A stretch of 64,000 nucleotides of DNA from Clitopilus passeckerianus (GCA_944990035.1 CALYLX010000031.1:62001-126000); one strand, 5' to 3'; shown: positions 19,701-31,665, numbered from the stretch's first letter. Numbers and translations: made by a program. Notes: generated by a model from the letters alone, not told the origin.

Positions 19701-22700
19701 GCATGAACAGGTACCCTTTGGTGCCACGAGGGCCAAGATAAACCATCATTTCGCTTTTGGGGGATAGTTTATTGACATGTTTGTCCTCGGGTAGATAGAT
19801 GTAGGCTCCACATCCGAACACTCAGAAATGAGTAATGTCCGGTTTCTCCTTGTGAATGATCTCATGTGGTGTGATCCACTTGAGTCGTCTAATTGGAGTG
19901 CGATTTATAAGATGAGTCGCATGTTCCATGCTGAATTCCCACCAGGATGGAGGTAAGCAGGCCTCATGTCGCATAGACTCTGCTTTGTCCATAATGGTAC
20001 AATTAAGTCGTTCCGCACGGCCATTTTGTTGAGGCGTGTGTGGAGCGCTTTTGTGAACCTCGATGCCTAATTTGCATAACGCGGCTTCAAATTTCATGAA
20101 TTCACCACCCCCATTAATGCACCATGATTTGATAGATGAACTGAAACAATTCTTGACTATTGCTTCAAATTCTTCCATCTTCTGGATGGCATCCGATTTC
20201 TTTTTAAGGAAACCAATCCAGACATGTGATGAATGATTGCAGAGGAATGTGATGATATACTTGTAGCCATGATACGATCTAATCGGAAATTCCTTGAGAT
20301 CAGAGTGTATCAACTCAAATGGCTTTGAAGCATGTGTTTCGGATGTCGGGAAGGATTTTGATGGCATCTTCCCTAAAGAACATCCTTTGCATATGGGGTT
20401 TTGCTTGGGAAATTCAAGCTTCTGTGGAACACCACGTGTATGCACCTGAGCACGTTTAAGCACTTCTTTGGAAGGGTGTCCAAAGCATTTGTGCCACGTG
20501 TCATAGTCGGTATTTGTATTAACAATTGCCGGCATGGCAGTGTCAGGAGTAGATATTTGGGTACTAAGCCAATATAGTGTTTTGCCAGGACAATGCGGTT
20601 TGCACTGCATCATAGCACGATTTCCTTCCTTAGAATAGAAATACATGCTAGATGATGATCCACGAAGTAGTAGACCATCGTCTTGTGGAAAACGTCCCAT
20701 AGACAAAAGTCTCACTGAGAGCTCTGGGAAGTAGTAGACAGGATACAACCGTGAGGTTATTTCTACCGTCTGCTTGGAACCGGGTTTCTCGAGTTTGTGT
20801 CTTAAGATAACAGTGCCTCTGCCAACAATTTTGCCTTTTCCATTAGCAGTGATGACTGATCCAAAGTCGCCTTCTTCAAAGTCTGCAAAGTCATTGAGAG
20901 TGTGTGTCAAATGCATTGACGCCCCGGAATCCATTATCCAGTTGGCTGTTCCGTTTTCAGGAACTTTTCCCTTTCGGCAAGTTGTACATTTAGCAGCATG
21001 ATTGTCATATTGTTGTGACGTTTGAGTCACAGATCCTAGTACGGGCATACAAATCATAGGGGAGGTATGCATATAATCCGAATTGTGCGTATGTAATGTA
21101 TCAAAAAAGTCCATGTGATTGCGAAATTTAAGCTGTTGCCGGTTCCGCTGAATCTTCTCCAAAGAGTGAATCGTAGAAGGCGTCACTATGACTTTTTGAT
21201 TAGCACAGGATCTGATATCATGTGAAAATGGTACTTGCCTGTCGTCCATATCGAGATCGACAGTTTCCTCCAACTGCTCACCGGTGACCATAGGAGAACC
21301 TTGACGCTGATCTTCGATTTCCATTTCCTCGGCCCAATTGCTTGTGATAGCAGGACCATCAAATTTGAAAGGGGTAAGAGAGCGAGAACGCTTCTTTGGG
21401 CAAGGGGAATTGTCAATCTTATCAGCGCGCTTGTCCTTAGAAGATTTTTTGGACGGACGTTGGCGCGGGTCAATGGTTTTGCCGCAGTTGCTGGCATGTA
21501 CAAGTGGCAGTTTGCTAGGTGCTACCCAGCAGCCACAACAAAGTTGACATGTCAGCTCCTCTTCATACTTGGCGTGATCAGGATGCTCACATGATTCGTC
21601 ATTGATGCAATCCAAGAGATGAGGGTAAGGGCAATTTTCCCGAAGGATCGTAGCATAATCCTTTTCAACACCGTCAATAACACGTTTGGTGTCCCAGTAG
21701 CCTGGGAGACAACCCACCCGGATGTTATAGTCGTGGATACCGCATGCCAAGAGGAGTTCACGATCAGTGAATTGGCGATCCTCATGGAACTTTGCCATCA
21801 AAGGCGAAAGATACCTGCGTTCGATAGGCATGTTCATGCGTTCAAGGAACGCCTTGGCTTGTGCGTATCGGGGGTCAACTTGATCACCGGATTTACCGGG
21901 ACCAGTCCACAAAGCGGGTGGTGAAACACGTTCAGAGAGCGTGACACCAAGACGGTTGATGAGAGCGACCTTAGAGGTCGTCGGTGGAGATAGAGCTACA
22001 GGAGCAAGGGGTTGATGGATGGCTGCCGAAGCAAAGCCTAGGACCACATTGGCGTTACCGGATTGTTGCTTGTTCCCTTTGCCAGTGTTAGCACAGTGAG
22101 TTTTCTTCTTCTTGTCAGAAGAGCCCGAAGATTCGCCTTGCGGCTTAGACTGCTGTTGGTTTTGACTCTTTTTGTGTTTCGGATCAAAACCCTTGCGCTT
22201 GACAGCAGAAATCTTGTGGGCGGAGCCAGAAACACCAGAGGATTGGTGTTCAGCTTCAGCAATGATGGCTGCTCTGATGTCAACAAACTTCAGATCGGCA
22301 ATCTTCTTGCCGCTTGACAGTTGCATGGCTGCAACTGCATCCCATTTAGCAGGGATAGCAGCAAGCAAGATCATTGCTTTGATAAACTCAGGGATTTTGG
22401 CGTCTCCTAAATTGGAGTCAAGACGCTCAAACAACACATTAAGATTACTAATTTGCAGAGTTGGGGCGGAGCCGTCCAACTTGAATGCAATAGCTTTCTT
22501 AAAGTCGACAAAGACAATGGATGGGCCAGGGGTAGCATATGCTTTCTCGAGACTGTCCCAAGTTTGCTTGGCAGTATCTCCGACGTGAACGCGCATACCC
22601 TGGGAAAGTGTCAAAGTGATGTCGCCAATGGCTTGATCATCTTTGCAGTCCCAATCCTGTGCTGCCTTAGTCTCTTCCGGCTTAGGCGGAGATGATTCAG

Positions 22701-22833
22701 TCAGGCGGGGGATACCGCCGTTCGTGTACTGCCACACTCCTTTTGATCGGAGATAGGCTTTCATCTGTTCCGACCATTGGATCCAGTTACTTCCATCAAA
22801 GATGGGAACAAAGTTCTTGACATTTGACGACAT
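16749..22833 (-). pseudogene. Copia Gag-Pol polyprotein with four in-frame TGA codons and a solo LTR
   Basis: Start ATG is 22831-22833 and the terminal stop 16749-16751. After removing the solo LTR and its duplicate (490 bp) the frame is exactly 1865 codons, with no indel. TGA codons lie at 19822, 19282, 19150 and 18652 (lowest coordinate of each). Residues 1-260 are copia-type Gag (UBN2-like). Residues about 285-620 are an unusual Cys/His-containing linker. The protease DSGAS is at about residue 635. Integrase has the HHCC part (WHKCFGHP...CKGC) and the catalytic core. RT (18624-17803, YVDDAL) and RNase H (17306-16749, TEAEYMAL) follow. It would make the particle, cleave it, copy the RNA and integrate it, but is inactive now. 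Confidence 0.9.
17324..17808 (+). repeat. Gypsy solo LTR inside the copia pol
   Basis: A complete 485-bp LTR of the G family is flanked by gtaag on both sides (17319-17323 and 17809-17813), showing insertion of a full element followed by LTR-LTR recombination. It separates the RT and RNase H parts of the copia polyprotein. It has more differences from G1 than the other LTRs (for example CACATCGAG for CGCATTGAG), and contains TATATAAA and the CAGCTTGACCT start motif. Confidence 0.95.
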
Positions 22834-23064
22834 GGTGATCTGTCAAACAAGAATATTAGCTTATGTTGTACATGCGACAGCGAGAAGCGTGCTATGAGCA
22901 ACAAGCTACAGCCCTCTATGCTGTGAACAGCGTAGAGTACTTCCTGAGCGATATCAAAGGTGCTGCCCTTCAGGCGCTACACTTTGAGCTCAGTGGCAAA
23001 GCCAAGCTGCACAGCGATCAGCTACAATTAAGTAGCGATCAGCTTGCGGGCAGGGCCCATAACC
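22834..23064 (-). other. Copia 5' leader with putative primer-binding site
   Basis: Directly after the 5' LTR the minus strand reads AGGTTATGGGCCCTG (about 23050-23064). This resembles the complement of the anticodon stem-loop of initiator tRNA-Met (GGTTATGAGCCC in many eukaryotes) with one wobble-compatible change, as in Drosophila copia, which is primed by a half tRNA. It does not match a tRNA 3' end. The remaining leader has no recognisable gene. Confidence 0.5.
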
Positions 23065-23478
23065 TGTCGAACAGGCACACCCCCAGCGAGGGAAGGTGCA
23101 GTAAGGCTACTAACCTGGGGTAGAGTAGAGTGAGGCTGTGAGAGCGAACTAGAGAGAAAAGAAGTGTAACTCCTTGTTGTATTGAGGTAAACTACTGCTA
23201 GTATTTATACAAAAGGATAGAGTGCACAGACCATGTATATGTAAGCATATCTAGAATGTTCTGTGCTAAATATAGTATGGAATACACAAGGAATGACGAA
23301 GAATGAGTCATACGTAAGTCATGATGATGTCATTGTGGAGCAGAATGTGCTAGAAGTATTTGTAATGCTCCACGTGTGTATGTCGTGATAATGACGCAAT
23401 CAAGTAATGTGATTTGTAGTCATGTGGTGTCACATGACTGTTCATGTGACAAAGATGTGAGATGTGTCAAGTTCAACA
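23065..23478 (-). repeat. 5' LTR of the copia element (414 bp)
   Basis: It is homologous over its length to 16254-16671, with a 4-bp deletion and several substitutions. It is followed by ctttc and the rest of Tc1-B. Confidence 0.9.
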
Positions 23479-23483
23479 CTTTC

Positions 23484-24021
23484 TGCTCTTTTTAACTGTC
23501 TGCTTGCTAAGCCCCTCATTCTTGTCCTTCCACACCATTTCCCTCTTATCTGACCCAAAATGGTTTATTTTAGTCTCATCAGACCACCAGACCCTCTTCC
23601 AGTCCTCTATAGTCCACTCTGCATGCCTCTCTGCAAATTCCAGTCGAGCCTTTTTATGTGCTTTGGTAAGTGCAGGGCGTTTCCTCTTCACCACAGCCTT
23701 CCAACCAGTATTTTTAAGGTGCCTGCGTACTGTCTGGGGTGTAACAGAGTTGTTGGTAATATTTTAAAGAACTCTCGCTGCATCAACAGCTGTGGAAATC
23801 TTGCCCATATGCATATTTAATTTGGTGTATTTGATGTTGGCAGGAGTAAGCTTGGAGGGACGGCCTCCAGAGGACTTGACAAGGTGTGGGCGGTGTTGTT
23901 TACATATTCTGCTAATAGAAGCAAGACCTATTCCAGTTTCTGTATGGATAGTTGCACCAGAAATGCCAGAGTCAAGCAGTTCAAGGACACAGATTGTTTG
24001 CGCTTTGGTGAGAGGTTGCAT
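23484..24021 (-). pseudogene. Tc1-B transposase fragment
   Basis: The N-terminal helix-turn-helix region (24021-23764) is followed after one stop codon by the start of the catalytic domain (23694-23484) with the motif WSDETKIN, the first Asp of the DD34E triad. The frame continues across the copia insertion to 16229. The second Asp and the Glu are absent. Confidence 0.8.
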
Positions 24022-24345
24022 GGTGCAGTGGTGGGGATCTAATGGTCAGGACAGCTGCTTATATAGACAGTTGGCAATCAACAAAGTTGAGTATCATGTG
24101 ACTTATTAGCTAAACATTGGTTGTGTAAGCAGCAGCAACAAAACCTTTCCAATGAGTGACCACTTTGCAGTGTATGAAACAACATTTAAAAGTGGTTGCA
24201 CAGCCTCATGCCTATGTCAGATTCAATCCAAGATATCAAACTATACTATATATTATTTCAAAGATTTTACATATTTTACTTTCTTAGTTATTAAGTGATC
24301 TCTGAAAAAGTAGCAAACATTGGAAAGGTTTTGTTGCCCACTGTA

Positions 24346-24446
24346 GTACTTTAGGCTAGCCTGAAGTTCCTCCTCCAGGATTGAAGTGTAAAGAACCTTG
24401 TCCATGGTACTTTCAATTCTGGTAGCATATCCAACCCCATCTCATC
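24346..24446 (-). pseudogene. Tc1-C transposase fragment, left of G3
   Basis: On the minus strand this reads as the DGVGYATRIE...EELQASL region of a Tc1 transposase, which follows the WGCMGW motif. It abuts the TA next to the Tc1-B TIR, so Tc1-B inserted here, and ends at the tcatc duplication of G3. At the junction a TGA stands where TGG is expected. Confidence 0.7.
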
Positions 24447-24911
24447 TGTTATGATTTTGCTTACATGTTTCTCCTTACATACCCCGGCCCGCTTACCTAT
24501 GCACGATTACTCACATATGCTGCGCATCACTGCGCATTTTTCATCTTTTTCCATGCTTACTCCGCATCTCTCACGATCGTGAGAGACTTATACCTTATCT
24601 GACTCTTTCTGACTCATGTACTTACTCATCATGCTGCGCATGACTCATTACTTACTCAGCATGCTGCGCATGTGCTATATTTAGAACTACTAGATAGGTA
24701 TATAAACCTGTACCATTTGGTCAAGGCTCCTCAGCTTGACCTAGGCAATCTACCTAACTGCTTAGTTCTCTACTTCGCCTTTAAGTCCCTTGCTTCGTCA
24801 ATCTCACCAGGTCGTCAGTACAGCCGCAGCTGCTGACAAATCTCTGTCTTTGTTTATCAAAGATATCGAGCGTAAACAGTATTACCTAAGTTGTTAGGCT
24901 CTGCCTTAACA
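24447..24911 (+). repeat. 5' LTR of G3 (465 bp)
   Basis: It belongs to the shorter LTR subfamily, as in G2. It ends CTTAACA and is followed at 24914-24924 by the same AGGTCAAGCTG self-priming site as in G1, again exactly complementary to the CAGCTTGACCT motif in the LTR. Confidence 0.95.
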
Positions 24912-25509
24912 AAAGGTCAAGCTGTTCAGAAGGCCCGCTCATTGTTAGCGCAGGCCCACCCCACGACAACACAGCAGAAGCACGCAACAGGCCGATTGCC
25001 GTTGCGGCTACCACTCAGTCACCACGGTCGTACACAGGGCAGACCACCCGCCACGAAATACCACTCTAGTAGAAGGAACCAACAACGTCTACAAGTTCAC
25101 CAACGGAAGCTACTGCGGTTTTAATCACAACAATAACCGCTGGTGCTACGCCTCTCTCTCCCTTGGCAAATTCACATTCACCACCGTTGCCGTTGAAAAC
25201 AGACACTTCCACGCTCTAGACTTCCCTACCCCTGAACGACCTCATAAGACCCCTGCTATTGTCCGAGCTCAACGAGAACACGACATTGAAGTAGACGAGG
25301 AGGAACAGCGACGCTTCGCACCATTACCCACAGCAATATCCAGGAACCCATCACTAGTCCCGTCTACCAGCGCTTCTGTCTTGCCCGAAGAGGAAGAAGA
25401 AGAACACCAAGTACAACAACAGCTAGAGGAGAGCCCCACAGCTGAGCCAGAGGAGCGCCCCAGTGCAGAAACAATTGAACCAGAGACCGACTTCGATTTC
25501 GACTACGAA

Positions 25510-26499
25510 ATGTCACAAGACAACAACAACAAGAAGGACATTGGAGCCAAACCCCAAACGTTCTCCGGAGACCGATCCAAGACCAGAAAGTTCATTCAGG
25601 AACTTGAAGACTACCTCATCCTAAACAACCTCAACCAACTCGAAGATGACAAGAAGATTCGCATCGCCCTATCCTTCCTCAAAGAAGGAACTGCAGCAGC
25701 ATGGGGATTAGAATTTCACGATAAATATTCAGCAGCTGAAAGGAAAGCCACCTACGCTGAATTTATCAACCAATTCAAAGAAGCCTTTTCCCTACCGACG
25801 ACAAAGCTGCCGCACTCCTCCAACTCAAAGCCTTACGACAGGATGGGACAGCTGACGAATTTGTCACCGTCTTCAAGAATATTCTTGCACGAACTGATCT
25901 CAGCGGTGACACTGCAAAGATTGAGATCTTCATGGAAGGACTTACCCCAAACTCCGAGAGAAAATTCTCTTTTCCGATTCCCTCCTACCACATTCGACGA
26001 TTGGGTCAAGAAAGCCGTCCAGTTTGACAACAACTGGCGACGTGCCAAGACAATCATGGGACATACCCGTATCATCAAGACATCTGATATGGTCAAAGGT
26101 GCTTACAAAACACCTACTGGAGCCCGAGACCCAATGGCTATGGATGTTGATCGTTTCACCACTGATCCACCCAAACGCCGCCTCACCCAGGAGGAAAGAG
26201 AACATCACAAGAAGAACAACTTGTGCTACTATTGCTCCAAGAAAGGTCACACGATCCAACAATGTCTTCAAAGGAAGAATTTTGGAAGAACCTACCCTAG
26301 CAACAACGACAGCCGATTCCACAAGAAACCTGAGAAGGGAGCCGAGTTGATCAAATATGTCAGAGCAGTCCTAGCTGACATGCCCCAAGAAGAAGCCGCT
26401 GAATTCTACACTGAAGCAGAGGCTGAGGGTTTTAAAGAGGAAGACTGCAAAGCCGACATCAGTACTTCCGCCCGATTGATATTTCCAGTGTACTTGTAG
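25510..26499 (+). pseudogene. gag: Gag of G3 with a frameshifted middle
   Basis: The frame from ATG 25510 is open to 26499, but residues about 95-155 are read in a wrong frame. A contraction in a C run near 25793 shifts it, and two more near 25947 and 25978 restore it, so the CCHC knuckle is again in frame. A 2-bp deletion near 26469 then ends the frame 13 codons after the normal gag-pol junction. The protein would have a scrambled capsid segment. Confidence 0.8.
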
Positions 26500-26522
26500 C
26501 TACTGATTTTTATGCTGAATCT

Positions 26523-29500
26523 ATGCGTATCCCAATCTCTCTACAAGACCCCCTAGATGGAAATACAACAATCGCCGGCACAAAAGCTCTCATTGACTCT
26601 GGAGCGCAAGGGTCATTTATCGACTCCGTCTTCGCCAAGACACATCACCTCCCACTACTCCCACTCCGACAACCGATTACAGCACGAAACGTTGATGGCA
26701 CCCTGAACAAACAAGGAACTATTACCCACTTTACCTGGGTTATTGCCAAGATAGGGACAGCCATCATCAAGGAAAGATGTTTTGTCACTGGACTCGGGAA
26801 AGACCACCTGATTTTTGGATTACCCTGGCTAAAACGGGTAGATCCAATCATATCGTGGAGCGACGGCACACTCGAAATCGATGAATCACGCATTACCCAA
26901 TGACTGTCGCAAACATTGATGCGAGCAGTAGACATCAAGCGGATGAGAGCCATCCGAGAACAACTACTAGAGGAAAACACGCCACCTACCCCAGCACCTG
27001 ATTGTTCCGAAGAGAATCCCGGAAAATCAGAAGGACTTAGCGACTATTTCCGAATAGTCGAAGACGGAGAAGAGATCAATGAAGATTTTCTCATCGCATA
27101 CTGCCAGAACGAACCGGCAGTCGGAATATTCACCAAGGAGGAACCCCCACTTACGCAGGAACACACAAAGGATTACCTTGTGTATGGGCCAATCAGGCCA
27201 ACTACCACAATACGACAGACGGTGGTAACACACCATCCAGCAACCAGACACCACACACAGCAGGTGTGGATACGTGCAAAAACATCAATTTCGCAAGCTC
27301 TGGAACATAAACGAGAAGATAAGGAACCAAAGAAATCCCTTGACGAAATCATCCCCAACTATCTTCAAGACTACAGAAAAGTCTTTGAGAAAGCAGCATC
27401 TGAACGATTCCCACCAAGCCGACCCTGGGATCACGCCATAGATCTGAAGACAGATTTCGTGCCAAAAGACTGCAAGGTCTATCCGCTCAGCCCCTTAGAG
27501 CAAGAAAAACTCGACGAGTTTCTCAAGGAAAATCTAGCCAAAGGATACATCCGAGAATCCAACTCCCCACAAGCATCTCCGTTCTTCTTTGTTGCAAAGA
27601 AAGACTCGGAAGCCCTGAGACCATGTCAGGATTACCGACGACTCAACGAAGGAACAATACCTAACGCTTACCCCTTACCGCTGGCTAGCGAACTCATCGA
27701 TAAACTCAAAGGAGCAACTGTCTTCACCAAACTCGACATTCGATGGGGATATCACAACATCCGCATCAAAGATGGTGACCAATGGAAAGCAGCGTTCAAG
27801 ACCAACCGAGGTTATTTGAACCAATGGTGATGTTCTTTGGACTAATGAACTCACCCGGTACCTTCCAAGCAATGATGAACCACCTTTTCCGAGACATGAT
27901 AGACGAAGGATGGGTCATCATCTACATGGACGACATCCTCATCTTCTCCAACGATCCAGAAAAACACCGAGAACGCACACGCAGAGTCTTACAAAGACTA
28001 CAAAACAACGATCTCTACCTCAAAGCAGAGAAATGCCAATTTGACACCACAAGAGTGGAATACCTTGGGTTCATCATTGAACCAAACAAGATCTCCATGG
28101 ACCCTGTCAAACTTGCAGGGATGCGCGACTGGCCTACGCCAACTACAGTAAAGGAAGTCCGATCATTCCTAGGATTCGGAAACTTTTACCGCAGGTTCAT
28201 CGGAAAATATGCGGAAATTGCCAAACCGCTGAACGAACTCACCAAGAAAGACAAGAAATGGGAATGGACCAATGAATGTCACAAAGCTTTCACTACCCTG
28301 AAAGACAAATTCCTGGAAGCGCCTGTGTTGCTGATGCCTGATCCCACGAAGCCATTTGTGGTGGAAAGCGACGCCTCAAAACATGCAACAGGAGCAGTCC
28401 TACAACAACGTGACGCCAACGGATCATGGCACCCATGTGGTTTCATATCTAAATCGTTCTCGGAAACAGAACGGAACTATGAAATCTACGACCGAGAACT
28501 TCTAGGCATTATCCGCGCATTAGAAACCTGGCGACACTACTTCCATGGATCCCAACATTCAGTTGTGATTCTATCCGATCACAAAACCTCACATACTTCC
28601 GAGAAGCCCGGAAGTTGAACCGACGACAAGCAAGATGGAATTTGATGCTATCCCAGTTTAACATCAAACTTGTACACACCCCTGGTGCAAAGATGATACA
28701 ATCTGACGCACTATCTCGACGACCAGACCACATCCCAGGTGAAGACACCGACAACGAAGACATCATTCTCCTCCCCGACAAGCTCTTCCTTCGCTCAATC
28801 GACATTGAACTAAAGGACGAAATTGTACACAAGATGGTCAATGACAAACTGATTGTTGACGCCATTCGCACCGCCAAAGAAGACGGACCCCCACCAATCC
28901 GATCAAACCTGGAAGACTGGAAATTTGACGATGGCATCTTGTACTACAAGGACAAGTGCGTGGTACCAGATGACGAAGACCTCCGAAGGAAGATAGTCCA
29001 ACGTTATCACGATCTACCCAGCGCAGGACACCCTGGACAATTTGGGACACTGGAGAAAGTCCGGAAGGACTACTGGTGGCCAGGGATGTCAGTGTTCATC
29101 AAGAACTTTGTGCAGGGCTGTGCAATGTGCCAGCAAATGAAAATCAATCGCCACCCCACCGCTCCACCATTAATGCCCATCAAATCCGAAACCACTAGGC
29201 CATTTTCGCTAGTGACGTACGATTTTCACACGGATCTCCCAGAGAGTGATGGTTTCGATAGCATTATGGCCGTGGTCGACCATGGAGCTACGAAGGGGGC
29301 AATTTTCATCCCTTGCACAAAGAAAATCGACGCCACAGGAACTGCAAACGCCTACATTGACAACGTTTACCGTCGCTTTGGACTTCCCGACAAAGGAATT
29401 TCAGACAGAGGACCTCAATTCGCCTCTAAAGTTTTCCAAGAAATGGGACGACTCCTTGGAATCAAGCTCAACATGAGCACCGCCTACCACCCACAAACCG

Positions 29501-30254
29501 ATGGTGCGACAGAAAGGATCAATCAGGAGATTGATGCCTATCTCCGCATCTTCTGTGCACAGAACCCCGAATCCTGGTCCAAATGGATTACCACTCTAGA
29601 ATTCTCCTACAACAGCCGAACACACTCTGTCACCAAACGAACCCCATTCTACCTAATGATGGGATACGAACCACCTGCACTCCCATCAGTTGCTCCCACT
29701 AGCAAAATTCCCGCAGTTGACAAACGGATCAAGGAACTTCTGCTAGCACGCGATGAAGCAAATGCTGCACATGCACTTGCTGCGCAACGCATGGCAGAGA
29801 AGATCACACGACAGTTCACCCCATTCAAAGTCGGAGAAAAGGTGTGGTTAGAAGCCACAAATCTCAATCAAGGAAACATCTCCAAGAAACTAGCACCCAA
29901 ACGAGAAGGACCCTTCAAGATACTTGAGGTAAAGGACACCTGACCTATAAACTCGACCTGCCAAGACGATGGAAGATCCACCCGGTGATTCACGCGTCAC
30001 TTCTCACCCGTTACATCTCCACCAAAGCGCATGGACCCAGCTTCTCTAAACCGCCACCTGACGAAATCGACGGAATAGAAGAATACGAAATAGAAGCAAT
30101 TGTGGCCCATCAGAAACAAGGCAAAGGGCGACACAGATACCTCGTAAAATGGAAGGGATGGCCATCAGCGGACAACGAATGGATGCCCGAGTCGGAACTG
30201 CGGAACGCCAAGAAAATACTCACCGAGTATAAAAAGAGGAAGAAACTCACCTGA
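26523..30254 (+). pseudogene. pol: Pol of G3, broken by one TGA and three contractions
   Basis: All Pol domains are present in order from protease (26523-26903) to chromodomain (29985-30254). The frame is broken by TGA 26901-26903, where G2, G4 and G5 have CGA, and by one-base contractions near 27812 (G run), 28586 (A run) and 29934 (A run). Apart from these sites it is collinear with the intact pol of G4. Confidence 0.85.
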
Positions 30255-30292
30255 CACCACATAGCAAACCCACTCACATCCACTATATAACA

Positions 30293-31162
30293 ATGTCTCA
30301 AAATGCCTCTTCCTACGACCGCACCATCATCCGCAACACCTTCAAATCCGATACCGCTATTACGGCGCTCCGTACGCATACTGCCTGGAGCAGCGACGAC
30401 AACCCTCTCACCGCTGTGGGAGAACAAGGAACCCTCTACCAAAACCGACGAACCGAAACTCGCAACGAAGTGGCTTGTCTGCGCTACCAATTTGCGAAAA
30501 CCACTGACGATCTTGATCAACTTTTGGACAAAGTTGATCGAGAAACGGAGGAGACCCTCACAGACCTCTTCTTTGCTATTGGAGGAACAGCTTTCCTCGA
30601 CGAATTCTTCCCCGAACGACAAAACTGGTTCAACAACCCAGAGGAGACAGACTTCGAAACCCTTGCCTCCAATCCCTGGGGGCCTGAGGAAAGTCAAGAA
30701 GAGGAAGTCACAATCCTCACTGCACGTCAAGTTTGCGGAACCCTACGAGCATTTCCTCCCGTCACCAATTTACACACCGCCGCAAAAATAAAACATAACC
30801 CCTTCGTCAAAAAAGAACAGAACGACAACAAGGAAAACATCAATCCCAATGGCAAACCCTCCAACGCCATACCTCTCCGCATTCGAAAGCCCACCAGAGT
30901 CCGACTCACCAACGCTGGTGAACCTTCCCCCTCGACAGTATCGTCCCAGAAGGCGCCGCGCACCGGATACCTTGCCAACAGACCACCACCACCCAGATGG
31001 TTCAGATGCTACATTTGTGGAGGCAGACACCGACAGTGTCATTGCTTTCGTTTTGTGTGTCGTCTGTGCCATCATCGTGGCCCAGGCCATTATCCGGTTA
31101 GCTGCCCACAACGCTACCACAAGGGCATAGACCGTCACTTCTGGGGTAAAGGAAGGAATTGA
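30293..31162 (+). CDS. Third ORF of G3, Cys/His-rich C terminus
   Basis: This is a full-length 289-residue copy of the family ORF3, starting 39 bp after the pol stop. Relative to G1 it has several charge changes (Gln to Arg, Asn to Asp, Lys to Glu) in the coiled-coil-like and acidic parts, several silent changes, and an unchanged Cys/His cluster. The silent changes in the N-terminal part support this frame as coding. Confidence 0.75.
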   Translation: MSQNASSYDRTIIRNTFKSDTAITALRTHTAWSSDDNPLTAVGEQGTLYQNRRTETRNEVACLRYQFAKTTDDLDQLLDKVDRETEETLTDLFFAIGGTAFLDEFFPERQNWFNNPEETDFETLASNPWGPEESQEEEVTILTARQVCGTLRAFPPVTNLHTAAKIKHNPFVKKEQNDNKENINPNGKPSNAIPLRIRKPTRVRLTNAGEPSPSTVSSQKAPRTGYLANRPPPPRWFRCYICGGRHRQCHCFRFVCRLCHHRGPGHYPVSCPQRYHKGIDRHFWGKGRN

Positions 31163-31195
31163 AGTCAGGAGACTTCAACGATAGCGAGAGGGTAA

Positions 31196-31660
31196 TGTTA
31201 TGATTTTGCTTACATGTTTCTCCTTACATACCCCGGCCCGCTTACCTATGCACGATTACTCACATATGCTGCGCATCACTGCGCATTTTTCATCTTTTTC
31301 CATGCTTACTCCGCATCTCTCACGATCGTGAGAGACTTATACCTTATCTGACTCTTTCTGACTCATGTACTTACTCATCATGCTGCGCATGACTCATTAC
31401 TTACTCAGCATGCTGCGCATGTGCTATATTTAGAACTACTAGATAGGTATATAAACCTGTACCATTTGGTCAAGGCTCCTCAGCTTGACCTAGGCAATCT
31501 ACCTAACTGCTTAGTTCTCTACTTCGCCTTTAAGTCCCTTGCTTCGTCAATCTCACCAGGTCGTCAGTACAGCCGCAGCTGCTGACAAATCTCTGTCTTT
31601 GTTTATCAAAGATATCGAGCGTAAACAGTATTACCTAAGTTGTTAGGCTCTGCCTTAACA
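31196..31660 (+). repeat. 3' LTR of G3 (465 bp)
   Basis: It shows no difference that I could see from the 5' LTR at 24447-24911, and is followed by tcatc. Confidence 0.95.
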
Positions 31661-31665
31661 TCATC

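Larger units (their letters stand above)
16254..23478 (-). mobile_element. Ty1/copia retrotransposon, nested in Tc1-B
   Basis: The element lies on the minus strand between ctttc duplications (16249-16253 and 23479-23483). Its LTRs are 16254-16671 (418 bp) and 23065-23478 (414 bp), with ends TGTTGAAC...CGACA in element orientation. The order Gag, protease, integrase, RT, RNase H is diagnostic of copia. A gypsy solo LTR sits inside at 17324-17808. The LTRs differ at several positions, so the copy is older than G2, G3 and G5. It cannot be autonomous because of four stop codons and the solo LTR. Confidence 0.95.
16229..24343 (-). mobile_element. Truncated Tc1/mariner element Tc1-B, split by the copia element
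   Basis: The 5' TIR ends at 24343 next to TA (24344-24345) and is about 75% like the Tc1-A TIR. The transposase runs leftward from ATG 24019-24021, is interrupted by the copia element between its ctttc duplications, and continues over 16229-16253 before ending abruptly against Tc1-A. Only the DNA-binding part and the first catalytic Asp (WSDET motif) are present. An in-frame TAA at 23764-23766 replaces a likely CAA. The 3' end is lost. Confidence 0.8.
24447..31660 (+). mobile_element. Ty3/gypsy chromovirus G3
   Basis: G3 is a 7214-bp element with two apparently identical 465-bp LTRs (24447-24911 and 31196-31660) and duplication tcatc (24442-24446 and 31661-31665). It inserted into Tc1-C. It is the only copy not interrupted by another element. 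Gag and pol have one-base homopolymer contractions and pol has the TGA shared with G1; ORF3 is intact. Identical LTRs indicate recent insertion. Confidence 0.95.
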
